Assembly (NCBI GenBank): GCA_947184155.2
Contig: CAMXCT020006573.1
Location: forward strand, 329,641-393,640
Source: Cladocopium goreaui
Taxonomy: Eukaryota; Sar; Dinophyceae; Suessiales; Symbiodiniaceae
Length of the DNA stretch: 64,000 nucleotides
Direction of reading: 5' to 3'
Each line of letters begins with the position of its first letter. Within the stretch, counting starts at the first letter, position 1. The notes beneath the pieces were generated by a model. It had not been told where the DNA came from. It ran no database searches and saw nothing but the letters and a program-made list of their open reading frames with translations. Made by a program: the position numbers and the translations under genes. Below, piece by piece: positions 33,379 to 45,800 of the stretch.

Positions 33379-33767
33379 GTGTATTTATAAAATACAGTGA
33401 TCAATAACGTGTCCCAACTTGCTTATGGTTCCAGACAAGTCAGTCAATGTTAATGGCTCTCATCCCAGACAAAAATAGACTTCCATCCCAGACTTTAGAC
33501 CATCATGTTTACCATTGAAATAGCTATCAAAGATATAAATTGGGGATAAAAATAGCATTGGACAATCATGTTTGCCATTTAAAGTACCATTGGGGATAAA
33601 AAATTGAAGGAAGCCAGCTGTTGAAAGCACCGTTGGCCCCGCACCAGGCACATGGGCGGCAGGTGCCCTTCTCATGGAGCACTGAACCGTGGCTGGGCCT
33701 GTTTCAACGGTGCTGAGTGGCATCCAAAAGAAGAAGTTGAAGATGGGGTATAAAAATCTTTAGATAC

Positions 33768-33998
33768 TGCGCGCGCGCGTGTATATATATATGTAGATAT
33801 TCATGTGTATGTGTATATATATATATTGTATATATATATATATATTGTATGTATATATATATTGTATATATATATTGTATGTATATATATATATTGTATA
33901 TATATATATATATTGTATATATATATTGTATATATATATATTGTATATAATTATATATATATTGTATAAGACATATTGTATAAGACATATTGTATCAT
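33768..33998. repeat. (TA)n / TATATATTGTA microsatellite
   Basis: Starts GCGCGCGCGTG then long TA runs with TTGTA interruptions about every 20-25 bp. Confidence 0.95.
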
Positions 33999-34639
33999 AA
34001 TATTATCATATCCCTAGACCCTCCAAATCCTAGGAAAATATTGGTGTTTTCGGAGTTTGACCTATATCAACTGATTTTACCCAAAACATCTTGATACTAC
34101 TTTGGTCTTCGATTTTAGGAATTTGGTTGCATGTTTTTGGACTTAGTGAGAAAGGCCAAAGAATGTTTGCAGCGCCTCAAACGACTAAGGAAAAAAACCC
34201 GCAAAACCCCGGGGAAAAAAAAAAAAAAACACGCAAAAAAAAACCAAGACTCCCGCAAAAACCCGCAAACACCCGCAAATCCTGAAATCTCGTTGTTTTA
34301 GATTGTTTTCGAAAACCACTAGAGTTCCAAAATACCTCACATTTTGTGTACGTGGGCGGTGGGCGCAGTGCCGAGATTTTCCCAGAAACATACATGTTTG
34401 GAACAAAGTGAATCATGTTTTTGGTTGTTTGACCTATCTTCTTAGAACATCTTAGAACAATCATTTTTTTCCTCGTCTCATCTCATCTTGGGTTGCCATA
34501 CGTATTTGGAGGTGGCTGAAGTCCCGGTGGGAACGGCACACCTCAGTGTTTGAGACCATCTTCAGTCTGGATAATTATCCCCATCGATTCCCCAATTCTC
34601 CATGTTGGTACAGTAAAAGTCTCTGAAAATCCCTCAGAT

Positions 34640-34866
34640 GCTTTGCCGCACTGAAACTTCTGCCCTTTCACTTTTCGCAAACTGTTCGAAAGATTGAAAC
34701 ATCGTCGCCTCGGCTTTACCCTTGGCATCAAATCTGATCTTTTCTAGGACCACAAAAACCAAGGTCGCTATGACAATATTTGCATTGCTGCCCACCCCGC
34801 CAGCAACAGGAGTCCGAACAATGCCCGTCACCTCGGCTTGTCGCAGTAAAATGATCCCTGATCCCC
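34640..34866 (-). CDS. Candidate membrane-protein exon
   Basis: Minus strand after GATCAG reads ILLRQAEVTGIVRTPVAGG then SNANIVIATLVFVVLEK and RFDAKGKAEATMFQSFEQ. One clear hydrophobic helix. Possible GTAAAG donor within it. Protein unknown. Confidence 0.45.
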
Positions 34867-36300
34867 AGCTAATGCTCTGCCAATGGTATGCCAATGGTAT
34901 GCCAATGGTATGCAGGTGAGTTGCGACTCTGTCCAAATGGTGTTTCCTCATCGCTTGGAGAGCCTGGAGAGCCGGGACCCCTTCAATGCATGGAAGGAGT
35001 GGAAGGTTAGTGACTTGCACGCAAGCAACTCGGAAAGAACACCAAAATCAACGAGTAAGACATCAATACAGCATGCCAGGGTGCCAGAATCACGGCAACA
35101 TCCCTCAGCACACTCTGAGCTTACAGCCTGCCAACATGCAGTTTGGAATGTCCCCGGCCTCACCCATCACCCACCAGGCGACCGGGCTGAATTACTTTTT
35201 ATACACCAACTTGGGACTGGTCGGACTGCTGCTCACACCAACTGGTCGGTTCAATCTCACTTCTGAGGCAAAGACAAGTTCATCCTCTTCTCCGAGTGAC
35301 TCAAAACCTCGGAACAAAATCACTGGATCTTCCTCTGAAGGTCCGTGTTTCCCACGGCTTCATTCTGGTCGATGTCACTAGCCGAGAGCTTTGCGAAGCA
35401 TCTTTGGAAGGAGTAGAGCAGCTGCGCCATCTGCGTTCGAGGTGCTTGTGTTTTCCTTTCTTGAACTTGGAGCTATGGGAATCTTTGAATATAAGGGGCG
35501 AAAGGAAAGGGTATGGGTCATGTTGTGTTGGACATATCTATATCTATATATATGTGTGTGTGTATTATATATATATATACATTATCCAAATCAGAATCAG
35601 TTTTCACCCATCGACAAATCCCCAAATCCTTCAAACCTACACTGTATCCGCCTCATCATTTGGATATGGCTCACAAATAAGCACTCAAAAATAAACGGAA
35701 CGGTACATACAAAACAGACTAGGCATTATAAAATTGTGTGACTCACAATGACTCACCTGGGTCTTTGACTTTGACCCATACACTCATGTGTAGCCTGGTC
35801 ATGGCATATGGGGTATGGACATCCATCCAATCCCATGCCATGGAAATCCCCAAGTACATAAATGGGTATAGGAACCATCTCCCAAAATCATATAAATAAT
35901 GGATTGATGACCATCTCCCAAACGGGTTAATCATGGTTAATCTAATCCAACTACTGATCCCTTTGTATCCCCATTCTATCGCCATTAATGGTTGCTTCTT
36001 CATCCCAAAGCATCACCGGCCTTTGTAGTTCTCTGCACTGTCGTCCACGGGCAAGATATCGTCCAGCGTTTGGGGAACCTGATTTGGGGAAAACTGGGGA
36101 TAGGTGTAGTCTCTACAAAGATATGTATGACTTAAAATCGTATATAATACATATGTATATATATATATATACGTATATATATATATATATGTATATACGT
36201 ACACAGAATTACACAGACATATACACAAGTACGAAAGACATGCGTATGACAAACTAATGGGGGAATCGACAAGGAGCCAACTTGGGATCGTCAGCAATAG

Positions 36301-36398
36301 AGGTTTCCTACAATGGGGGTACCCCAATAGCTGGATGGGTTGATAATGGAAAATCCGATTAAAATGTATTTGGGGGTACCCCCCATTGTTGCTTTCCT
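36301..36398. mobile_element. Palindromic element with GGGGGTACCCC ends
   Basis: About 98 bp. Ends AGGTTTCCTACAATGGGGGT and (reverse complement) AGGAAAGCAACAATGGGGGG, each leading into a GTACCCC palindrome. The middle holds GGAAAATCCGATTAAAATG. Single copy in this window. Confidence 0.6.
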
Positions 36399-36852
36399 AA
36401 AGTCATTGAGATCATTGATATGTATATATATATGATCTGTCGCTTCTCGGCATTGAGCTCTGGACTCCAACCTGCCCCGGCGGATCCTTAGCGGTCCAAC
36501 ATGGCCGCTGTTTCCTGTTTTTGTCCGGGCCATGGCCGGGCCAAAACACCACAACTCGACCGAGTCACATTGGGATAGGGTACTGATGATGGCCTGAGCA
36601 GAACAAGCCCCAGAAGGCCCAGAAGACATTTTTCTACATCACTAGCAGTTGACTAACAGAGCGCCTTCAGCAGTGAAGTCAGATGTCTAACTGAGGCTAA
36701 CTGTTAGCAATGACGGTTGAAATCAAAAGTGTTGCTTCCACGCTATGCTGAACGATGAACATAGTGTAACATCCCCAGGTCCAGACCCATGAAGCGAGAT
36801 GGGTGAAGTTGAACCAGACAGCTCCTTGTGTCCAAAGAGATCAGTCCCTCAC

Positions 36853-37484
36853 TCAAGGTAGAGGATATAGTGAACTGGCGTGAAAATTCGATCCCAAAGG
36901 TCCTAAGCATGGAAAGTAGTGGGAAGCAACCCCTCTTGTTTGGTCGACACACAAGGTTTCGGAGAATTCCAGGTGATTTTTTGGAAGTTGGCGCTTGAAC
37001 AAGCTGTAAACGGAAGGCTCTGGTGATGTGTGAAGGTTCCATGCAATGCGCAGCTCCTTCAGCTTTTCAGGCGAAGTATCCAGACCTGCAGAAGCCCCCA
37101 GGGGATCGCACGATTTTCCAGGCAATAAATCGGAATTCAAAGGGCTCTACAGACTCTACACTTGATGTGGGAGGGAACCCTGCAACAATCATATTCCTAA
37201 CGAATCGCCAGTTTTTCGTCCCAAGAGGTCCTATTTGGCAGATGAAAGCAGCCATGTGTCCACTCGAACCCAATTAACATGATCATTGGATGGTTATTAT
37301 CAAATGATAAATAAAGGTTTCCGCAGCGGATGACTTTGAGGCCCCGGCACAAATTGGGCAAATTCACCTTTTGGGGCTCCATCGACAAGGGCGTGAGAGC
37401 TGATTCCTTGGTGTGATGGCTGAAGCTTTGGCGAAGGCGATTTACACACGACCTTGGAGCGATATCAAAGTCACTTCGTTCCAC
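36853..37484 (-). CDS. Candidate exons of an unnamed gene
   Basis: Minus-strand blocks 37484-37330 (MERSDFDIAPRSCVNRLRQS ... NLCRGLKVIRC), 37260-37090 (MAAFICQIGPLGTKNWRFVR) and 37110-36860 (LDTSPEKLKELRIAWNLHTS then SVYSLFKRQLPKNHLEFSET). Each reads as coding but joins were not established and I know no family. Confidence 0.4.
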
Positions 37485-37639
37485 ACATCAGAGATGTGAC
37501 TGGACATTTGGCTGCGGACCAAATTGAGACTCATCTTCGACGTTGGCGATCCCTTTTCGTGAGATCCAATCGGGGAATCTTAGAAAACCAATAAACAAGC
37601 AGGAAAGAAAAGGGATGTGAGAGAAAGCTAAAGGTGTAC

Positions 37640-37750
37640 GCAAGATGTGACTCCTCAACTGCTTTAGCACGGATCACCGGATCACAGCAAGTCCACAGAG
37701 CTTCTCGCATCTTCATTTGGATGCATGTTGATGTTTATCACATGTTCATG

Positions 37751-37784
<34 letters not shown>

Positions 37785-39063
37785 TACATGTGTGTGTGTT
37801 CCAAATTCACCAAACTCCATGCTCCATGCTCCATGGGAAGTTCCATCACATCGCATAATGATATATAAGGATCCATATCTGCTGAGGATCAGCAAGGGCA
37901 ACGAACTAAAGGCCAACCTATGACTCCCTCACCAAATGATCGTGCCTGAGTAGGCTGGGGCACTCCCAAGGCCTGTGGGTCATGGCACAAGACATCTCGT
38001 TTCCGGTGTTCAGACACTGGTTTTCGTAGAATCATGGATAGGTCGGATAGGTATGACGAATACACAAAGGACATGCTACCAAAGGTTTGGTCACCAAAAT
38101 GCAGCATTTACACTTCGCTTGCACCTCTGCAAGAGACAACGACACAGGTGGCATCGTTTGAACCTCGGTTAAAGGGATACACGTTCTGCGCATCTGCACA
38201 GCGAATACATGCGAATACTGCATCCCCAACGTAAGTCTTGCGCCAAGACTCCTCCAGATTTTCGCTTCGGCACCCCCAATCACCCCAGTCCCAAATCCCA
38301 CAGCAATCGTCTTTGAATGTGCTGCGACGGCCAGACGAGTGCACATGCCAAAGTGGATTTTTTCTCCCAGAACTTGATCTTCATTGATTCTCCATGACCC
38401 TTGCCTGTGGCAGTTCATGTTGGAAGATTCCAAAATGTCATACACTGCAAAAACATGCAGTCTATATCTATATTATAATACATATATATATATCATATAT
38501 ATATGTTCAAGTGTATGTTTGTGTGTCTGTCTATATAATAGATAATTTAATGATACCAACTTTTGGCCATCTCAGTATTTGTCAAAAATCCCTTGTACCC
38601 TCCCCTCCACCCAAGCACTGGGGAAGGACCAGAGTCACCACCACATGCGGCTCCTAGCAAGATCCAAGCATGGTCCAAACAGTCCAAACCCAAGGGAGAC
38701 TTCCAGACCTATTCAGTTTCATGTCTAGAATGTCTAGAATATAAATAGATTGTAATTTGTAAAGATCAAAAAAGCATGTTGCAGCATGTGTGTATATTTC
38801 AAATTATTGCAAGGTCTCCAAGTCTGGACATGAAATGCCGACTTGTCATATCTTTTCACCGTGGTGACACCGGATGGCACCTTCTGCAGGTCTTGTTCTG
38901 GAAAAAGGCCATCAAAGTTTCTGGCCAAGCGCCTGGCTGACGAAGGCTGACTGGAAGGTGCGACGGCGATCGAACGCCCTCGGTTTTGTGCTGCGACTTT
39001 CGGTGGCAATGCGTCACTGGTGTGAAAGGAGAGGGTTGTCCTCAGCAAGCAGTCACTGTTCAA
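37640..39063 (-). CDS. Further candidate exons, unnamed
   Basis: Minus-strand blocks: 37716-37640 (MKMREALWTCCDPVIRAKAV), about 38400-38270 (GEKIHFGMCTRLAVAAHSKT) and 39060-38810 (NRGRSIAVAPSSQPSSARRL then NFDGLFPEQDLQKVPSGV). All directly downstream of proline dehydrogenase on the same strand; identity unknown. 39070-39820 has no exon I can support. Confidence 0.35.
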
Positions 39064-39820
39064 CTGCCGCGGGACAGCTTAGATGCGTCTTGAAACCCCA
39101 ACCAAGAGCAAATTGGATTTCCATATGATGGGAAAATCCAGAGAAAGTTTGACTTTTATCTTGAATGTGCAGCTCAAAAAGTAAATGTCAAGAGCCTCAT
39201 CTATGGTGTCCCTTGAACGAGCGCCACAGCGCAAGCGCAGCGTTCCAACGCTGGAAACTACTATGCGGTGCTGCTGAGCACGGCAACTCTTGAAAATTTA
39301 CTGACTCGGAAACCAGGCCAGTAAAGTTTGGATGTGCAAAAAAAATAGTGAACCCCAAACATTCCAATCGGTGGTCCGAGTTTTTGAAGGAGCAAAACCC
39401 ATACATTTGGGGTTCACGAATTTTGAGACGCACCTATATCTGTGCTAGACATTTCACTTGGCTTGTTGCATCCCACAGGAATTCTTTCCAAGCTTCTAGT
39501 GGAGCCAAGTGAAGCTTCAAATCATGCAAAAAGACGGAATCTGTACAGACCTCCATTCTGTTTGGCCTTGGATCACAAGCACCAGTTGAACTTCAGGAGC
39601 CAATTGTTCCTCTCCTGTCAAGGCAAAAATTGATTTTCCTCACTGGGACTATGCACATTGTCTGAGCTGCTGGTTTGTGTGTTGTTTGTCTTTTCACAGT
39701 CTTTCCACATGAAAACAAAGACACACCGTCATAGGTCTACATGTTGCGACCACTTCAGAAAAAAAAAATGCTTCGAGTTTGCCAACTGCGGTGTCAAGGA
39801 GTGCCTCCTGGTGGTGTGGC

Positions 39821-42800
39821 TCAGATAGGTCTTAGCCGTCTGAGCAGCTCCGAACCCACCATTTGCCTGGCATCGACGCATCGACGCATCGAGTCCGTGA
39901 AAAACTGCCAACGGGTCGCCGTGCAGCGGCTCCAGATGCTCCAGGCCTCTCTTCTTGGACGGATGGAGAACCCAGAATTGCAGAGTTCTCCTATGCGATG
40001 AGTGGAGTACTCAGTCGGAGTTTCATCACAAAGAGAAATGACTTGCAGCATAAATCTGATCACGTGTCAGTGTTTGTCCTACCACTCTCTGGAATTGCTG
40101 GTGCTTTGGCATGTGTACGCTCTGTGGGAAGCCAGTGCAATGTGCATGGAGCTCCAGAACAAGTCACGAAGCAAAGAACATCCAACTTCGATGATCAAAG
40201 GTTGTCATTACCTCCCACAATTTCTAAATGACTCCTCCCACCTGGCAGTGTATCCCCGCCATTGCTAGACACTCCTGTGTGCGTCTGATGAGATATGGCA
40301 CCACTTCATCAACAGGTCCATAAGGGACGTACTTGTAGGACCTAGCAGAGATCCAAAGCGCTTCAACATTGAACATCTGCTAAAAATCATAGAAGTTGGA
40401 ATTTCCGAATATGCTTCTTCGGATCGTTTTTCCTGCTACCCGTGCACAACTGGAAATATGTTCAGGCCCACATGATAATTGTAACGTATTGTAACTGTGA
40501 ATAACTCTGAATCTCAAGACCTCGGAACAAGAGTTGCTGAGCGCAAGAATGCTCGGGCGCAAGCCGGTAGCCATACCGCGCCAGCCTTGGTTTTGGTCAA
40601 GCCAGAGGCACAACATTCAGAATTCAGAGTGATCAGTTTGGGGAAAGTTAGCAGAATGAGAAACTCAAAATCTCTGAGATACTTTTCGGTGTAAGAGCAG
40701 TTTCGCAAACAAGTGGTCACCACTGGTCACCGCTGAGAGGCATGACTGAACCCTCTTTGGCAAGTCCATTTTCACACATCACTGGTAATTTTATTTGTCA
40801 AGGCCGTGCCCAAGATTCTCCAAAAAACAACATATGCACACAAAGATGATAGAACTGTCTGACTACACCACTGCTTCCAAGTGTCGTGTATGTCAGATGG
40901 TCTGCCATGCCCATCAATTGTCCAAAGCCCACGCGGTCCTGACCCGTCAGAGTTCTCTTTGAGCATCAATCTCCAGAACGTCGAGCCAATAAACACCACA
41001 AAGAAATTTCTCTTGATGTCAAAATGTCAAACCTCCCCAGGTTTTGGGCAAAAGGTGTGTCTCAACCCACAAGGGGGCCCCACATCAGCCTGGCTCACTG
41101 CCAACTCGGCCATCTTTTGGATGGTCCGTTCGATGGAGTATCGGTTGTGGGAGGCCACCAGCACCTGCCCCAGTGGCTATTCCGGAAAAGGACCAGAGAA
41201 ATGTCACCCGTTTTCGGTAAGTGCAACATATGCAACTGAAAAATCTTGAAAAGACCTGGAAAAATACTGAGAAAACATGAAAAGCCTTTTAAAATACACC
41301 GGCATAGGCCCCAGATAGAAAAGGTTGGAACTGATGGTTCCCAACGTGGGAACCAAAGGTTACCATGGCAAGGAACTGCCGGTTCCCAGACCTTGAAACT
41401 TAGGGTTCCCAACCTGGGAACCAGAGGTTGCCATTGCAAGGAATTGCTGGTTCCCAGAAGTTAGAATTTATGTTTTCGAAGATAAGCAACTATCATTGTA
41501 AGGAATTGCCGGTTGCGAAAGCTTGAAACTCATGGTTCCAAAGCTGAAAAAGCATACGTTACCAGTGGAAGGATCTGTTGATTCCAAAAAGTTGGAACTC
41601 ATGGTTCTTAATGTTGTTTTGTTTTGTTTACTGAGCCGGTAACAGAACCTTTTGTTTTTCTTAATGGACCGGTAGCGGAATGTTTGCGTTCGGCTGCTGG
41701 GCCGGCATAAAAATGTTTTTGCACGAAAAAGGTGCATGTTAAAATGATATGAAAACATTTTTTTTACAATTTTATGGTTTTGCTTAATGGACCGGTACAG
41801 AACGCTTTGTTTTGCTTAATGGACCGGTACCGGAATGTTTGCGTTTGGTTCATGGCAAGGAACTGCCGGCTTCCAAAGGTTGGAACTCACGGTTGCCAAC
41901 GTGGGAACCACAGGTTACCATTGCAAGGAACTGCCGGTTCCCACAGGTTGGAACTCATGGTTCCCAACCTGGGAACCAGAGGTTACCATTGCAAGCAACT
42001 GCCGGTTCCCAGAGGTTGGAACTCATGCTTCCCAACCTGGGAACCATAGGTTACCATTGCAAAGAACTTCCGGTTCCTAAAGGTTGGAACTGACGGTTCC
42101 CAACGTGGGAACCAAAGGATACCATGGCAAGGAACTGCCGGTTCCCAGACCTTGAAACTTACGGTTCCCAACCTGGGAACCAGAGGTTACCATTGCAAGG
42201 AATTGCCGGTTCCCAGAAGTTAGAATTTATGTTTTCGAAGATAAGCAACTATCATTGTAAGGAATTGCCGGTTGCGAAAGCTTGAAACTCATGGTTCCAA
42301 AGCTGAAAAAGCATACGTTACCAGTGGAAGGATCTGTTGATTCCAAAAAGTTGGAATTTCATGGTTCTTAATGTTGTTTTGTTTTGTTTACTGAGCCGGT
42401 AACGGAACCTTTTGTTTTGCTTAATGGACCGGTAAAGAACGCTTTGTTTTGCTTAATGGACCGGTACCAGAATGTTTGCGTTTGGTTCATGGCAAGGAAC
42501 TGCCGGGTCCCAAAGGTTGGAACTCACTGTTGCCAACGTGGGAACCACAGGTTACGGTTCCCACAGGTTAGAAGTCATGGGGAACCAGAGGTTACCATTG
42601 CAAGCAACTGCCGGTTCCCAGAGGTTGGAACTCATGCTTCCCAACCTGGGAACCATAGGCTACCATTGCAAAGAACTTCCAGTTCCTAAAGGTTGGAACT
42701 GATGGTTCCCAACGTGGGAACCAAAGGTTACCATGGCAAGGAACTGCCGGTTCCCAGACCTTGAAACTTACGGTTCCCAATCTGGGAACCAGAGATTACC

Positions 42801-45800
42801 ATTGCAAGGAATTGCCGGTTCCCAGAAGTTAGAATTTATGTTTTCGAGCTAAGCGGCTTTCATTGTAAGGAACTGCGGGTTTCCAAAGCTTGAAACTCAT
42901 GGTTCCAAGCCTGAAAAAGTAACGTTACCAGTGGAAGGATCTGTTGACTGCAAAAAGTTAGACGTCATGGTTCTTAATGTTGTTTTGTTTTGTTTACTGA
43001 GCCGGTAACAGAACCTTTTGTTTTTCTTAATGGACCGGTAGCGGAATGTTTGCGTTTGGCTGTTGGGCCGGCAAAAAAATGTTTTGCACGAAAAAGGTGC
43101 ATGTTAAAATGATATGAAAACAGTTTCTTTACAATTTTATGGTTTTGCTTAATGGACCGGTAAAGAACGCTTTGTTTTGCTCAATGGACCGGTACCGGAA
43201 TGTTTGCGTTTGGTTCATGGTAAGGAACTGCCGGTTCCCAAAGGTTGGAACTCACGGTTGCCAACGTGGGAACCACAGGTTACCATTGCAAGGAACTGCC
43301 GGTTCCCAGAGGTTGGAACTCCTGGTTCCCAACCTGGGAACCATGGGTTACCATTGCAAGGAACTGCCGGTTCCCAGAGGTTGGAACTCATGGTTCCCAA
43401 CCTGGGAACTAGAGGTTACCATTGCAAAGAACTTCCAATTCCTAAAGGTTGGAACTGATGGTTCCCAACGTGGGAACCAAAGCACAGCACCCTGCACAGC
43501 ACCTTTCACACCACCCTTCACAGCTCCCTGCACAGCACCTTTGCCAGACTTCGCCACCACAGTCTGGACAGCACCTTGCACAGCACCCTGCACAGCACCC
43601 TTGCCAGACTTCGCCACCGCACTACTACAGCACCCTGCACAGCACCCTGCACAGCACCCTGCACAGCCCCCTGCACAGCACCTTTGTCAGCACCCTGCAC
43701 AGCGCCCTGCACAGCACCCTGCGCAGCACCGTGCACAGCACCTTTGCCAGACTTCGCTCTGGACAGCACCTTTGCCAGACTTCACCACCGCAGTGTGTAA
43801 AACACCCTGCACAGCACCCTGCACAGCACCTTTGCCAGACTTCGCCACCGCATCTGGACAGCACCCTGCACAGCACCCTGCACAGCACCCTGCACAGCAC
43901 CTTTGCCAGACTTCGCCACCGCAGTCTGGACAGCACCCTGCACAGCACCCTGCGACAGCACCCTGCACAGCACCACAGCACCTTTGCTAGACTTCGCCAC
44001 CGCAGTCTGCACAGCACCCTGCACAGCACCCTGCACAGCACCTTTGCCAGACTTCGCCACCGCAATCTGGACAGCACCCTGCACAGTGCACAGCACCCTG
44101 CACAGCACCCTGCACAGCACCTTTGCCAGACTTCGCCACCGCATCTGGACAGCACCCTGCACAGCACCCTGCACAGCACCTTTGCCAGACTTCGCCACCG
44201 CAGTCTGGACAACACCCTGCACAGCACCCTGCACAGCACCTTTGCCAGACTTCGCCACCGCAGTCGCAGTGCACAGCACCCTGCACAGCACCCTGCACAG
44301 CACCCTGCACAGCACCCTGCACAGCACCCTGCACAGCACCCTGCACAGCACCCTGCTCAAAAGTTCGCCACCGAAGACCCCACCTTTGAGAAGTAAGAAC
44401 CCCTATAGCTTGCCAGCTATCTGGGGAAAAAATGAAAAGACTATACCTCCCGCAGAAAAGAACAAAAAAAGACAGGATCCAAAGCTCACCAACGATGCCC
44501 ATCTCAATTCGGTTTCGGCCTCTGCAGCGGCGCCTCCACAAGCCCCCTGCAAGCCGTATCCGGTCCAGGAACCACATGAATATTACATCATGGAAGTATG
44601 GCACTTCCAAACCTGTAATTGCAAATCGTAGCATATATCTATGTTGCTATGCTGTGTATACATATATATATATCATACTACTAAACCTTCCTTGATTTTC
44701 ACGTTCTATGTAATGATATATGATTAATGATTACATATATATATATATATATCATATGCAGCTCTGAACCAAAGCCCTCAAACCATGCCAGGCGCACCGC
44801 GCTGGGGTCTTCTCCATGTGCCAAGATCACATCAATGGCTTTGTGAAAATTCTCCTCCGTCTTCTCGTAAGTTTCCTCAGCACTGATGGGGCACACACTT
44901 GTCCTTGTCTTTTGCTGCAGATTTCAACATGGTCTAAAAACCCCTGTCGCCACATTTAGGTCGTATCAAGATTGGAGTTTCCAGGTGATCACACTCTTTT
45001 CTGCTCACAGCCTTTCCATCGTGGCTTAAAATCCTATGGCAATTTGTGGCCAAGAGTCGCAAATCGGAGATTCGAGGCCTCGCTCCTCAGCCTTCTGTCG
45101 CTCTGACACCATGTACCTGTGACGTCACCGCGGACAAGAGAAACATGTCCGATCTTCATGGCATCGAGCCACAAAAATGCCTCTATGGTTTGTGTTCTTT
45201 AAATGCCAGACAAAAAAGGATCCGCCAAAAAACTCCAAATGAAATTTACCTAGAAGTATGCCAAATCACAGTTTGATGTTTTTCACAACCTCAGGTATCT
45301 CCACATACCGTCACATACCAGCGCACGCGCCGCGAACAAGCTTTGCTCCAAATCTCCAGCCTTCTCTCCTTGGAAGTCACTAGAGAGAAAGAAAGAAACC
45401 AAAAAAGAGTGAAGATGGCTTTGGATGCGTTCACTCAATATTCCTGCAGAAAAAAAATCTCTTCATGCAACTTGCGTTTCAACCACAAGACCTGCAACAA
45501 AAGCTTTTCTGCTGAGATCCGGCCTTGATCGATCAAGATCACGTTGAACTCGTGTAGGCATTCCCTGGTGCAGAAAAGGTTGCAGGTGGAAGTCCGAAGC
45601 GCCGAACCGTTCAGCTCCACACCTTTAAGTAGGTCTGGTAGGTGTTGAAGACCTTAGGTTCAATGGATTGGTTTAAGGGAAAATTTACAGGAAACCAACC
45701 CGATTGTCCCATTTTTTATATGGGGCTTTCCTGTAAAATTTCCCTTAATCCAATCCATTGATAGGTACACCAAGATGAGCTTTTTCAATTTGTGGCATCT

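Noticed and set aside
43139..44634. Long open frames of 200-315 codons on both strands
   Set aside because: All come from the stop-free CACAGCACCCTG array and the 68-bp repeat in a PRODH intron; several frames are open at once.
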